Assembly (NCBI GenBank): GCA_938022205.1
Contig: CALIEB010000001.1
Location: 1-64,000 of the forward strand
From: an uncultured Anaerolineae bacterium
GTDB taxonomy: Bacteria > Chloroflexota > Anaerolineae > Aggregatilineales > Phototrophicaceae
DNA length: 64,000 nucleotides
Direction: 5' to 3'
Shown piece by piece: positions 45,618-53,498 of this stretch (positions are counted from its first letter, which is position 1; each line of letters begins with the position of its first letter). The translations under genes were made by a program, and so were the position numbers. The notes below the pieces were generated by a model. That model searched no databases and had not been told where the DNA came from. It was given only the letters and a program-made list of their open reading frames with translations.

Positions 45618-46256
45618 ATGACCACACCCATCAATCGCTTCAAACAAACGCTCGTGAGGCTTTGGCGCAAGGCGCGCGGCTACTGGCAAGCGTGGCGTTC
45701 GCTGCCTGCGCTGCGCCAGCGTATCGCCAGCGCACAGCCGCGCCGTATCGTGCTGGGCGCAGCCAACACCGATTACGCAGGTTGGGTTGCCACCGACATT
45801 CCCGCCTTCGACATCACCAAGCCTGCACACTGGGCGCGCCTTGTTGCGCCTGAAAGTGTCGATAACCTGCTGGCGGAACACGTCTGCGAGCATCTGACGT
45901 TGGCACAAAACCAAGCGGCGTTCGCGCTGGCGTATCGCTACCTCAAGACAGGTGGGCGGCTGCGCATCGCCGTGCCAGATGGCTTCCGCCGCGACACTGT
46001 CTACCTCGAGAAGGTGCGTCCGCCCGCCGACGGTCATCAGCTGCTTTGGAACTATCAAACGCTGCGTGAGGCATTGCAGGGCGCAGGCTTCCGCGTGGAG
46101 CTGCTTGAGTATTGTGACGAGGAGGGCGTGTTTCATAGCCACCCCTACGACGAAGCAGAGGGCTTTATCAAACGCTGCAGTCGTTATGACCGCCGCGAAC
46201 AATTTCGTTACGGGGATGTCTTCTACACGTCGTTAATTGTCGACGCACTGAAGTAA
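45618..46256 (+). CDS. Predicted SAM-dependent methyltransferase (type 11-like)
   Basis: 212 residues. The usual glycine-rich SAM motif is replaced by VLGAANTDYAGWVATDI; later LLAEHVCEHLT and AYRYLKTGGRLRIAVPDGFRRD match the short 'methyltransferase-like' proteins often found near glycan genes. AGGGAG precedes the ATG. Whether it truly binds SAM is uncertain. It follows the glycosyltransferase gene, which hints at a glycan or lipid modification role, but it has its own candidate promoter. Confidence 0.78.
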   Translation: MTTPINRFKQTLVRLWRKARGYWQAWRSLPALRQRIASAQPRRIVLGAANTDYAGWVATDIPAFDITKPAHWARLVAPESVDNLLAEHVCEHLTLAQNQAAFALAYRYLKTGGRLRIAVPDGFRRDTVYLEKVRPPADGHQLLWNYQTLREALQGAGFRVELLEYCDEEGVFHSHPYDEAEGFIKRCSRYDRREQFRYGDVFYTSLIVDALK

Positions 46257-46276
46257 GGGGCGCAAGGCGCGCCCCT
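46256..46276. terminator. Hairpin between convergent methyltransferase and MDR genes
   Basis: AGGGGCGC pairs perfectly with GCGCCCCT around a five-base loop. There is no T tail on either strand, and the left arm begins in the stop codon. Confidence 0.4.
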
Positions 46277-46283
46277 GCTGGCG

Positions 46284-47312
46284 TTAGACAGACAGCACAA
46301 CTTTGCCGAACACGTCGAACGCCTCAAGTGTGGCTTGCGCCTCACGTGCCTCTTGCAGGCTGAAGACCTTGCCCACAACCGCGTTGAGCTTGCCGTTAAA
46401 GACCAACGTCATCACGTCGACGTAGTCCTTATGTTCGCCCATCGTGCTGCCGATGAGCGCGATATGCTTGGCAAACAGCAGGTTCACGGGCAGCTCAAAG
46501 CCGTAGCCGCTTGTGCCGCCGACGATAAGGATGCGCCCGCCAATGCGCACTGCCCGCATGCTTTGCGCCAGCGTTGCCGCGCCCACGTTGTCGATGACCA
46601 CATCCACGCCGCGCTTGTCGGTCAGCTTAAACACTTCTTTCGACCAATCAGGCGTGGCTTCGCGGTTGACGGTGACATCCGCGCCTAGTTCGCGCGCGCG
46701 CGCACACTTCTCCTCATTGCTGCCCACCGCGTAGACGGTCGCGCCGGCATGTTTGGCGATTTGGATGCTGGCAGTGTTCACGCCGCCGCCCGCGCCCACT
46801 ACCAGCACGCTCTCGCCCGCGCGCAAGCCACCGCGCCTGATGAGCGAGTGCCACGCCGTCACGTAGACCAAGCCCGCCGCCGCTGCCGCCTGTAAATCAA
46901 AGCCACTCGGCACTTTGAGGCAGTTTTCCGCCGGCACACACACGTATTCAGCGGCAAACCCGCTGTGATGCTCGCCCATGATAGCGATGCGATCTTGGTT
47001 CTCGTAGTCGGTGTGCAGCGCGCGCGGCTTGGGGTAGATGGTGGGGTCGACCGCCACCGCGTCGCCGACCGCCAGACCCTGCACGTCCTCACCGAGCGCG
47101 TCGACAATGCCTGCGCCGTCGCTGGCGATAACGTGTGGGAACGCCAGCTCAAGCCCCTTCCAGCCGCGCCGCACGAACAAATCCAGCCGATTGAGCGCGG
47201 CAGCGTGCATTTTTAGCCGTACTTCACCGCGCTTTGGCTCTGGTATAGGCAAATCCTCGACGTAGCTCACAACATCAAGGTCGCCGTGCGCGGTCAACAC
47301 TGCCGCCCGCAT
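46284..47312 (-). CDS. Medium-chain dehydrogenase/reductase (quinone/alcohol type)
   Basis: 342 residues. The N-terminal GroES-like domain includes AALNRLDLFVRRGW and SDGAGIVDALGEDV; the Rossmann motif is VLVVGAGGGVNTASIQIAKHAGATVYAV. The four-cysteine structural zinc loop of classic alcohol dehydrogenases is not present, which favours a quinone- or enoyl-reductase-like member. Its start overlaps the stop of the acyl-CoA dehydrogenase gene by one base (TAATG), so the pair is translationally coupled. Confidence 0.87.
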   Translation of the reverse strand: MRAAVLTAHGDLDVVSYVEDLPIPEPKRGEVRLKMHAAALNRLDLFVRRGWKGLELAFPHVIASDGAGIVDALGEDVQGLAVGDAVAVDPTIYPKPRALHTDYENQDRIAIMGEHHSGFAAEYVCVPAENCLKVPSGFDLQAAAAAGLVYVTAWHSLIRRGGLRAGESVLVVGAGGGVNTASIQIAKHAGATVYAVGSNEEKCARARELGADVTVNREATPDWSKEVFKLTDKRGVDVVIDNVGAATLAQSMRAVRIGGRILIVGGTSGYGFELPVNLLFAKHIALIGSTMGEHKDYVDVMTLVFNGKLNAVVGKVFSLQEAREAQATLEAFDVFGKVVLSV

Positions 47313-48502
47313 TAGCGCATCCCCAGTTCGTTGCGCGCAATCACCATGCGCTGGATTTCGCTCGTGCCTTCGTAAATGCGCGTGATGCGCGCGTCACGAT
47401 AGTAGCGTTCCAGCGGCATCTCCTTGCTATAGCCCATGCCGCCGTGAATTTGCAACGCCTCGTCGGTGACGAACATCGCCGTTTCGCTGGCGAAGAGCTT
47501 CGCCATGCTCGCTTCCAACGTATAGCGCGCGCCTGTAGCTTTGTAGCGCATCTTGGCAAGACAGGCGTTGTAAATAAGGTGGCGCGCGGCCTCGATGCGC
47601 GTCTTCATGTCAGCAATTTTTTGCTGGATCATCTGGAACTGCCCAATGGCTTGCCCGAAGGCTTGACGTTCGCGGGCATAGGCGACCGCCTTCTCGTAGG
47701 CAGCTTCGGCAATGCCCAGTGCCTGCGCGGCAATGCCGATGCGCCCTGCGTCCAGCACGCTCATGGCAATCTTGAAGCCGTCGCCTTCCTTGCCGAGCAA
47801 GTTTTCCACCGGGCACTCGTAATCCTCGAAGATAATTTCACTGGTCGCGCTGGCGCGGATGCCGAGCTTCGGCTCTTTCTTGCCGCGTATTAAGCCTTTC
47901 TGGTTGGCATCAATCAGGAAAGCACTGATGCCCTTGCTGCCCTTGCTGGGGTCGGTCATGGTAAACAGCACAATGTAATCAGCCACCGGTCCAGAAGTCA
48001 CCCAGCTCTTGCGCCCGTTGATGATGTAGTGCGTGCCTGCCGCGTTGAGAACAGCGCGGCTTGCCATCGTAGCAGCATCGCTGCCGCTCATCGGCTCGGT
48101 CAAGCTGTACGCGCCGATTTTCTCGCCGCTAGCAACGGGCTTGACCCACTTTTGCTTCTGCTCTTCCGTGCCGAACAGCATGATGCCATTGCAATACAGC
48201 GAGTTGTTGACGCTCATGATGGTGCTGTGGCTAGCATCGGCTTTGGCGATTTCCGTCAACGCCAGCACATAGGCGAGAACGTCCATGCCCGCGCCGCCGT
48301 ATTCTTCCGGCACTTCAATGCCCATCAAGCCCATGCCTGCCATCTTCTTGATGGTGTCCATTGGGAAGTCGCCGCTTTCGTCAAACTTTTCGGCAATCGG
48401 CACAATCTCTTTTTGCGCAAAGTCGCGCACGGCGTTCAACAACATCTCGTGTTCTTCGGTTATCGTTAACATAAGGGGGGTGTGCGAAGTTTGGACTGCC
48501 AT
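47312..48502 (-). CDS. Acyl-CoA dehydrogenase
   Basis: 396 residues, the canonical length of FAD-dependent acyl-CoA dehydrogenases of beta-oxidation or branched-chain degradation. Motifs: YSLTEPMSGSDA and WVTSGPVADYIVLF (flavin and substrate site), LQIHGGMGYSKEMPLERYYRD and the C-terminal YEGTSEIQRMVIAR, whose first glutamate is the usual catalytic base. GGAG lies before the ATG. The chain-length specificity cannot be judged. Co-transcribed with the downstream MDR gene. Confidence 0.94.
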   Translation of the reverse strand: MAVQTSHTPLMLTITEEHEMLLNAVRDFAQKEIVPIAEKFDESGDFPMDTIKKMAGMGLMGIEVPEEYGGAGMDVLAYVLALTEIAKADASHSTIMSVNNSLYCNGIMLFGTEEQKQKWVKPVASGEKIGAYSLTEPMSGSDAATMASRAVLNAAGTHYIINGRKSWVTSGPVADYIVLFTMTDPSKGSKGISAFLIDANQKGLIRGKKEPKLGIRASATSEIIFEDYECPVENLLGKEGDGFKIAMSVLDAGRIGIAAQALGIAEAAYEKAVAYARERQAFGQAIGQFQMIQQKIADMKTRIEAARHLIYNACLAKMRYKATGARYTLEASMAKLFASETAMFVTDEALQIHGGMGYSKEMPLERYYRDARITRIYEGTSEIQRMVIARNELGMR

Positions 48503-48709
48503 AAGTTTTTTGCTCCATGAATTTATTGGCGGTTTATGTTATCATAGTGACGGTGCAACTGCTTTTCGCGTAACGTGGCACAACCGCCATTTACAGCGCG
48601 CGATGCACCTCTTGATACTATAACGATAATTATACAAAACCTTTGCGCTTGCGTATAGTATACCAAGCTGCTGCGCAAAGTGTGTTATATAAGATAAACG
48701 AGCCTAAGG

Positions 48710-48976
48710 ATGGATGAATACACAAAACGCAAACGCGGCGAAGGTTTTCTAAATCGTTTTAAGCCTAACGCTATTATCGTCTTGCTTGTCGTCGGTGGCA
48801 TGGTTGCAGCAGCACTCCTACTTTCCCAACCATTCGCTGATACTTCGATTAAAGTTGGCAAGGAAGTAGTGCAAGTCGTTACAACGGTTGTGTTTCCGAC
48901 GGAAAACGCAGTGGGCGTTGAAATAGGGATTGAGTTCAAAAAGAGCAACAAGATACGTGTGGGCGACACCTGCTAG
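48710..48976 (+). CDS. Small single-pass membrane protein of unknown function
   Basis: 88 residues. A basic N-terminus (TKRKRGEGFLNRFKP) precedes one transmembrane helix (about 21-40), then an outside tail of about 48 residues. Its base composition is lower in GC than its neighbours and the ribosome binding site is weak (CCTAAGG directly abuts the ATG). No family recognised. The next gene begins 88 bases after its stop. Confidence 0.5.
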   Translation: MDEYTKRKRGEGFLNRFKPNAIIVLLVVGGMVAAALLLSQPFADTSIKVGKEVVQVVTTVVFPTENAVGVEIGIEFKKSNKIRVGDTC

Positions 48977-49064
48977 CCGCCGCTGCCACGCGACTGGTTT
49001 TATGATGAAAGCACGCAAAAGTGGGAAAAACGCTAAGTTAATATCTCAACAAGGAGCAAACCCG

Positions 49065-49970
49065 ATGAGCGCAGCGTTGAACAGCCTAAGCACGGTTATC
49101 GAGCGCGTGGAGACCGCCAAAGCCGCCCTAGACAACTTTTTGGGCAGCATCAGCGACACGCAAAAGCACGCACCCAGCACCGCCACAAAATGGGCAGTGC
49201 GCGACCATCTGACGCACATGGCGGCTTGGCATCACGCGCTGCTTGCCGTCTTAGCCAAGCGCGACCGCTACGCTGCGATGGGCATTGACCGCGCGTGGAT
49301 TAAACGCGGCGTGACGACTTCTGACGACATCAACGCCATCATTTACTACCAACACAAGACCAAGACCTACGACGAAGCGTTGGCGATGTTTGAGGAGAGC
49401 TACCGCGCCGTGCGCGACGCGCTGGCGCAGTTGGACGATGCTACACTGGCTCTGCCCTTCCACCAGTTTCAAGAGGGCGAAACCCGCGACACGCCAATTC
49501 TAAAGTGGGTCGAAGGCGCGACCTACGAACACTACGAGCAGCATTTGATGTGGATGTCCGCGCCCGAAAAGTCACACGTCACCGTCAACCACGTCGCGGT
49601 CGTCGTCGAGACCATTGAGAACGCGCTGCCATTCTGGCGCGACGCACTAGGTTTGCCGATGGGCGAGGTGCGCGACGTGCCGCAAGAGCAGGTCAAGGTC
49701 GCCTTTTTAGAAGCGGGTGAGGCACACGTGGAGCTCGTCCAGCCAACCACGAGCGAAAGCGGCATTGCCGCCTATTTGGCAAAGAAGGGACCGGGCATGC
49801 ACCACATCTGCTTTGAGGTAGACGACATCACAGCGGCGTTGGCGCACATGCAAGCACAGGGCATCGCCCTCATCAACGACACGCCCAAAGAACGCGACGG
49901 GCGCAAGTACGCCTTCATCCACCCCAAAAGCACCGGCGGCGTGCTGGTCGAGCTTTACGAACGGCTTTAG
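49065..49970 (+). CDS. DinB/ClbS-like domain fused to VOC (methylmalonyl-CoA epimerase-like) domain
   Basis: 301 residues; AAGGAG at 49050-49055 fixes the ATG at 49065. Residues 1-165 look like a DinB/ClbS-type four-helix bundle (KWAVRDHLTHMAAWHHALL). Residues about 170-301 are a vicinal-oxygen-chelate domain close to methylmalonyl-CoA epimerase: VNHVAVVVETIENALPFWRD, HHICFEVDDI and GVLVELYERL supply the His, His and Glu metal ligands. It could epimerise methylmalonyl-CoA or be a glyoxalase-like enzyme. The fusion is unusual. It is followed by two tiny ORFs and a methyltransferase in close succession. Confidence 0.85.
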   Translation: MSAALNSLSTVIERVETAKAALDNFLGSISDTQKHAPSTATKWAVRDHLTHMAAWHHALLAVLAKRDRYAAMGIDRAWIKRGVTTSDDINAIIYYQHKTKTYDEALAMFEESYRAVRDALAQLDDATLALPFHQFQEGETRDTPILKWVEGATYEHYEQHLMWMSAPEKSHVTVNHVAVVVETIENALPFWRDALGLPMGEVRDVPQEQVKVAFLEAGEAHVELVQPTTSESGIAAYLAKKGPGMHHICFEVDDITAALAHMQAQGIALINDTPKERDGRKYAFIHPKSTGGVLVELYERL

Positions 49971-49985
49971 GTGGAGAAGCGCAAG

Positions 49986-50141
49986 ATGCTGGTAGAGCAG
50001 GCAGTTAAGCAAACAGCGTTGCCTGTTGAAGCCCTGATGGCACCGGGCAGCGATGCGCGTGTTGAAGTTAGCGCGGGAGACATTGTTGCTGCAGGCAAAA
50101 CGAACGTGTTGTGTATCGTTACGCGCTTGGGAATATTATGA
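49986..50141 (+). CDS. Possible 51-residue protein, biotinyl-domain-like fragment
   Basis: Begins 15 bases after the fusion gene with GGAG nine bases before its ATG. It reads MLVEQAVKQTALPVEALMAPG, shown only in part, then ARVEVSAGDIVAAGKTNVLCIV, whose GD-V-x2-G pattern resembles the start of a biotinyl/lipoyl carrier domain; the EAMKM lysine motif is absent. Its stop overlaps the next ATG (ATGA). It may be a small real gene or a gene remnant. Confidence 0.4.
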   Translation: MLVEQAVKQTALPVEALMAPGSDARVEVSAGDIVAAGKTNVLCIVTRLGIL

Positions 50142-50227
50142 CAACGCCAAGGTTTGATGGTCTGCAGATGGCGGCAGAAGTCTTGTTCGCGCTGTTCAAC
50201 TGGCTGTTTGCAGCAGACGACAAGTGA
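50138..50227 (+). CDS. Possible 29-residue peptide
   Basis: MTTPRFDGLQMAAEVLF then a hydrophobic LFNWLF stretch and the end AADDK. Its ATG overlaps the stop of the preceding small ORF by four bases, and its own stop overlaps the GTG of the following methyltransferase (GTGA). Two successive four-base overlaps argue for translation through the region, but the peptide is very short. Confidence 0.33.
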   Translation: MTTPRFDGLQMAAEVLFALFNWLFAADDK

Positions 50228-51012
50228 CCACTGAGCGAGACATCCACGCGCTGAACCAAGCACGCTACGGTGCTGTGGCGCAAAACTACGTACAATCGCC
50301 CGCGCACGCCAGCCCTGACGACCTCGAGCGGCTCGTACGCTTGGCACAGCCCCAGCCCGATTGGCTGGCGTTGGACGTGGCAACAGGCGGTGGGCATACC
50401 GCGCGCGCGTTTGCGCCGCATGTCCGCAAGGTTGTTGCCTATGACCTAACGCACCCCATGCTGTGCGCCGCTCGCACCGACTTGATAACTCATGGGCTGG
50501 TCAACGTGCGCTTTGTGCAAGGTCAGGCGGAGAAATTGCCGTTTGTAGACGGCGCGTTTGATGTGGTGACCTGCCGCCTTGCCGTGCATCACTTCGCGCA
50601 GGTGGGGCAATTCTTCTATGAGGCAGCGCGGGTGCTGAAGGCAGGCGGCGTGTTGGTCGTGCAAGACCATCTCGCGCCTACACACAAGCGCGCCGCCGCT
50701 TACGTTGACGCTTTCGAAATGCTGCGCGACCCCGCGCACGTGCGCGCGCTGCCGTTCTATGCGTGGGAGCGTTACTGCCAGCAAGCAGGGCTAACGCTGC
50801 GCGCTTATGAAACGCTGTTCAAGCAACATCACCTTGAGACGTGGGCGCGCCGCCAGCACTGTCCACCGGACATTATCGACAAGCTGCACATTTTGCTGCT
50901 GCAAGCTCCCGAAAAGGCGCGTGCCTACCTGCAGCCGCAAGACGAAGGCACGCCGCGCGCCACGTTCATGACCAACAATCTCTTTTTTGTGGCTGAAAAG
51001 CCCACCACCTAG
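50224..51012 (+). CDS. Class I SAM-dependent methyltransferase (UbiE-like)
   Basis: 262 residues starting at a GTG coupled to the preceding small ORF. Motif I is ALDVATGGGHTARAF, followed by VVAYDLTHPML and the post-motif FDVVTCRLAVHHF; RVLKAGGVLVVQDHL completes the type 11 methyltransferase pattern. Resemblance to UbiE/MenG is at fold level; the substrate is unknown. panD starts 15 bases later. Confidence 0.88.
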   Translation: MTTERDIHALNQARYGAVAQNYVQSPAHASPDDLERLVRLAQPQPDWLALDVATGGGHTARAFAPHVRKVVAYDLTHPMLCAARTDLITHGLVNVRFVQGQAEKLPFVDGAFDVVTCRLAVHHFAQVGQFFYEAARVLKAGGVLVVQDHLAPTHKRAAAYVDAFEMLRDPAHVRALPFYAWERYCQQAGLTLRAYETLFKQHHLETWARRQHCPPDIIDKLHILLLQAPEKARAYLQPQDEGTPRATFMTNNLFFVAEKPTT

Positions 51013-51026
51013 AAAGTGAGCCAACC

Positions 51027-51401
51027 ATGTACCTCGCTATGCTGCGCGCCAAACTGCACCAAGCGCGCGTGACCGCTGCCGACTTGAACTACGTTGGCAG
51101 CATCAGCATTGACACCGACCTGCTCGACGCTTCGGGCATGCTACCCTACGAGAAAGTGTTGATTGCCGACATAGAGAACGGCAGCCGCTTCGAGACTTAC
51201 ATCATCCCCGCAGAGGCAGGCAGTCGACAAATTCAGCTCAACGGCGCGGTGGCGCGCTTGGTCAGCGTGGGCGACCGCTTGATTATCATGGCGTTCGCCT
51301 ACATGGCGTTCCCACCACCGCAAGGCTTCGCCCCTTGCGTGTTGGTGCTTGACGAAGACAACCGCATCGTCCAACGCATTGGCGAAAAATATAGCGGCTA
51401 A
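51027..51401 (+). CDS. panD: Aspartate 1-decarboxylase (pyruvoyl)
   Basis: 124 residues, the normal proenzyme length. It makes beta-alanine for pantothenate and CoA. The self-cleavage site is G24-S25 in LNYVGSISID, generating the pyruvoyl group from Ser25. The later GAVARLVSVGDRLIIMAFAYM is the expected C-terminal part. GTGAG lies before the ATG. It converges with the aldehyde dehydrogenase gene; the 48-base gap shows no clear terminator. Confidence 0.95.
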   Translation: MYLAMLRAKLHQARVTAADLNYVGSISIDTDLLDASGMLPYEKVLIADIENGSRFETYIIPAEAGSRQIQLNGAVARLVSVGDRLIIMAFAYMAFPPPQGFAPCVLVLDEDNRIVQRIGEKYSG

Positions 51402-51449
51402 AAACGCACGGGGCAATCGCGCTAAAGCTAAAGGCAAGCCAGCGGCGTG

Positions 51450-52895
51450 CTAGACGTTCTCTTCTACGCCGATGACGCGCGTGCCGCGGAAGAACTCGAA
51501 CGTCTCGCGCGTGCCTTCCTCGCTAAAGCCGCTCCATCCCCAAGCGGGGCGCGGCGCGAACAGGTTGAGGCTCATCATGCTCGAGCCGTTGACTTTGACA
51601 CCACCGGCCTGGATATTGCGTCCCAACGCCAACGCACGCGCGGTATCCTTAGCGAAAACATACGCCTCCAAGCCGTAGGGCGTGCCGTTCGCCAGCGCAA
51701 GGGCTTCCTCGTCGCTGCGGAAGGTGTGAACCGTGCCAACAGGCGCGAAAATCTCGTCCTGCGCGTCTTCGGGCTTTACGCCAGTCACCAGCGTAGGCGC
51801 GAAGAAATGTCCGCCCAAGTCAGGCAACGGCGTGCTGCTGTGTGCCTTGCCCCCTTTTGCCAGCAGCCCTTCCAGCTGCCCTTTTATCTTGGCGAGATGG
51901 CGCGAATGCACCAGCGGCCCCATTTGGCTTTCCATTTGCAGCGAATGCCCCACCTTGACCTGCGCCAACAAAGCTAGCACCGCCTCAAGCAGCGCGTCGG
52001 CAATGCGCTCATGCACAATCAGCCGCCCTAGCGCGCGGCACCACTGCCCGTTAAGCGACACCATCAGGTTGACCACGCCGCGCGCCGCATGATCGATGTC
52101 AGCATCCTCCAGCACGACCACCGGGTTGTTGCCGCCAAGCTCAAGCTGGGTGGGTTTGAAGTCATAGGCACAGGCTTGGGCAATCGCGCGCCCGCCTTCC
52201 AAGCCGCCGGTGAACGAGACCGCCTTGACGCGCCTATCCTTGACCAACACGCCGCCCACGCGCGGGTTGCCATGCACAATTTGGAACACGCCCTTAGGGA
52301 AGCCCACCGCGTGCGCGGCTTCGGCGAACACGTCGCTACCATGCGGTGCCCATTCAGTCGGCTTCAAAATCGTGGGACAGCCCGCCGCTAGCGCGTTCGC
52401 CACCTTGTGCGCCGCCATTGGCGCAGGCGCGTTCCAAGGCACGAGGCATAACGCCACACCCCAAGGCAGGCGGTGAATTTCCACGTCGTTGCCGTTCATG
52501 CCTTCCATGCGCTTGACTTCGGCACCCAGCCGCATTTGCTCGACAGCTAAGTGCCACGCGCCCGTCACAATCACCGTGAGCATGCTCGTGATGCTTAGCA
52601 CCGCGCCTGTCGTCGCCGCCTCCAGCTCGGCGACGCGCGCCTTGCGCTTGTCCAGCTCCATCGCCATAGCGGTAAGATACTGGGCGCGCTCTTCAAGCGG
52701 CATGCGCGCCCACACGCCCGTTTCGTGGGCATGCGCCGCGCTCGCCAGCGCACGCTCCAGCTGGTCGTCGCTCGTGGCGCGCTGTTCTTGCGTGGGCGTG
52801 CCGGTGTTGGGGTCTTCCAGCCAAACGCCTAAGCCCTCTGAGGGCGTGCTTAACTCGCCATCAATCAAATCTACTAGCTCTGGCAACGCGCTCAT
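51450..52895 (-). CDS. NAD(P)-dependent aldehyde dehydrogenase
   Basis: 481 residues of the ALDH superfamily. The catalytic cysteine is C286 in LNGQWCRAL and the general-base glutamate is in LELGGNNPVVV; the cofactor-binding region includes VPWNAPAPMAAHK. AAGGAG is ten bases before the ATG. Last gene of the 13-gene minus-strand operon. In that context it may oxidise an aldehyde released from the tetrapyrrole side chain or phytol, but the substrate is inferred only. Confidence 0.92.
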   Translation of the reverse strand: MSALPELVDLIDGELSTPSEGLGVWLEDPNTGTPTQEQRATSDDQLERALASAAHAHETGVWARMPLEERAQYLTAMAMELDKRKARVAELEAATTGAVLSITSMLTVIVTGAWHLAVEQMRLGAEVKRMEGMNGNDVEIHRLPWGVALCLVPWNAPAPMAAHKVANALAAGCPTILKPTEWAPHGSDVFAEAAHAVGFPKGVFQIVHGNPRVGGVLVKDRRVKAVSFTGGLEGGRAIAQACAYDFKPTQLELGGNNPVVVLEDADIDHAARGVVNLMVSLNGQWCRALGRLIVHERIADALLEAVLALLAQVKVGHSLQMESQMGPLVHSRHLAKIKGQLEGLLAKGGKAHSSTPLPDLGGHFFAPTLVTGVKPEDAQDEIFAPVGTVHTFRSDEEALALANGTPYGLEAYVFAKDTARALALGRNIQAGGVKVNGSSMMSLNLFAPRPAWGWSGFSEEGTRETFEFFRGTRVIGVEENV

Positions 52896-52913
52896 CGTCT
52901 AAAAACTCCTTTT

Positions 52914-53498
52914 CTATGCCTTAGTTTGCTTAAAAACCAGCGTAGTGCTATGGCTGTCGTGAACATCGCCCTCCTGACCGCGTGGGTCAAAGGCAACGCG
53001 CCGTGAGGTGTCTGTCGTCAGCTTATAGCCCGTCGCCAAGAGCGTGCGCACCGCTTCGCCGTGTCGATACAGCACCGTCGTGCGCGTGCGCTGGTTCTGC
53101 CCTATCAGATGAATAAAGTCAGGTTCGCTGTAGCGTGACATGGCATCGGTCACACGCTGCGCCACGTAGAGCAGCATGTCTTGTCCGCCGCTGATGCCCA
53201 CGTGACCGGGATCATCGGGTCCCAGCTTGTCGAAGTACAGCACACCCTCGCGTAGCGTGCCTTGAAACGAGCGCACGTGCAGCGGTCGTCCGCGAAATGT
53301 CACGTTCGTCTGGCGATAGGTCACGCCGTCAAAGTCGATGTAGACGAGGTTGTCAAAGGGCGCAGCACCCGCCGCGCCCGCCCATGTGTCCTCTGCCAAA
53401 GGCGTGCCGTCCAAGCCAAAAATCTCGATGTGGTCGTGCCACACGCCGCGCATGCGCAGCAGGTGATGTCCCACACTGCCCGGCGCAAACACGCTCAT
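52914..53498 (-). CDS. Lipocalin-like beta-barrel protein of unknown function
   Basis: 194 residues, predominantly alternating beta-type sequence such as MRGVWHDHIEIFGLDG, VTYRQTNVTFRGRPLHVRSF and RTRTTVLYRHGEAVRTLL. The layout resembles the lipocalin-like/DUF3598 group, some of whose relatives bind bilins, and also the larger protein at 59459-60403. No signal peptide. Its ATG overlaps the stop of the flavoprotein gene by four bases. A carrier or isomerase for a tetrapyrrole product is plausible from context. Confidence 0.6.
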   Translation of the reverse strand: MSVFAPGSVGHHLLRMRGVWHDHIEIFGLDGTPLAEDTWAGAAGAAPFDNLVYIDFDGVTYRQTNVTFRGRPLHVRSFQGTLREGVLYFDKLGPDDPGHVGISGGQDMLLYVAQRVTDAMSRYSEPDFIHLIGQNQRTRTTVLYRHGEAVRTLLATGYKLTTDTSRRVAFDPRGQEGDVHDSHSTTLVFKQTKA

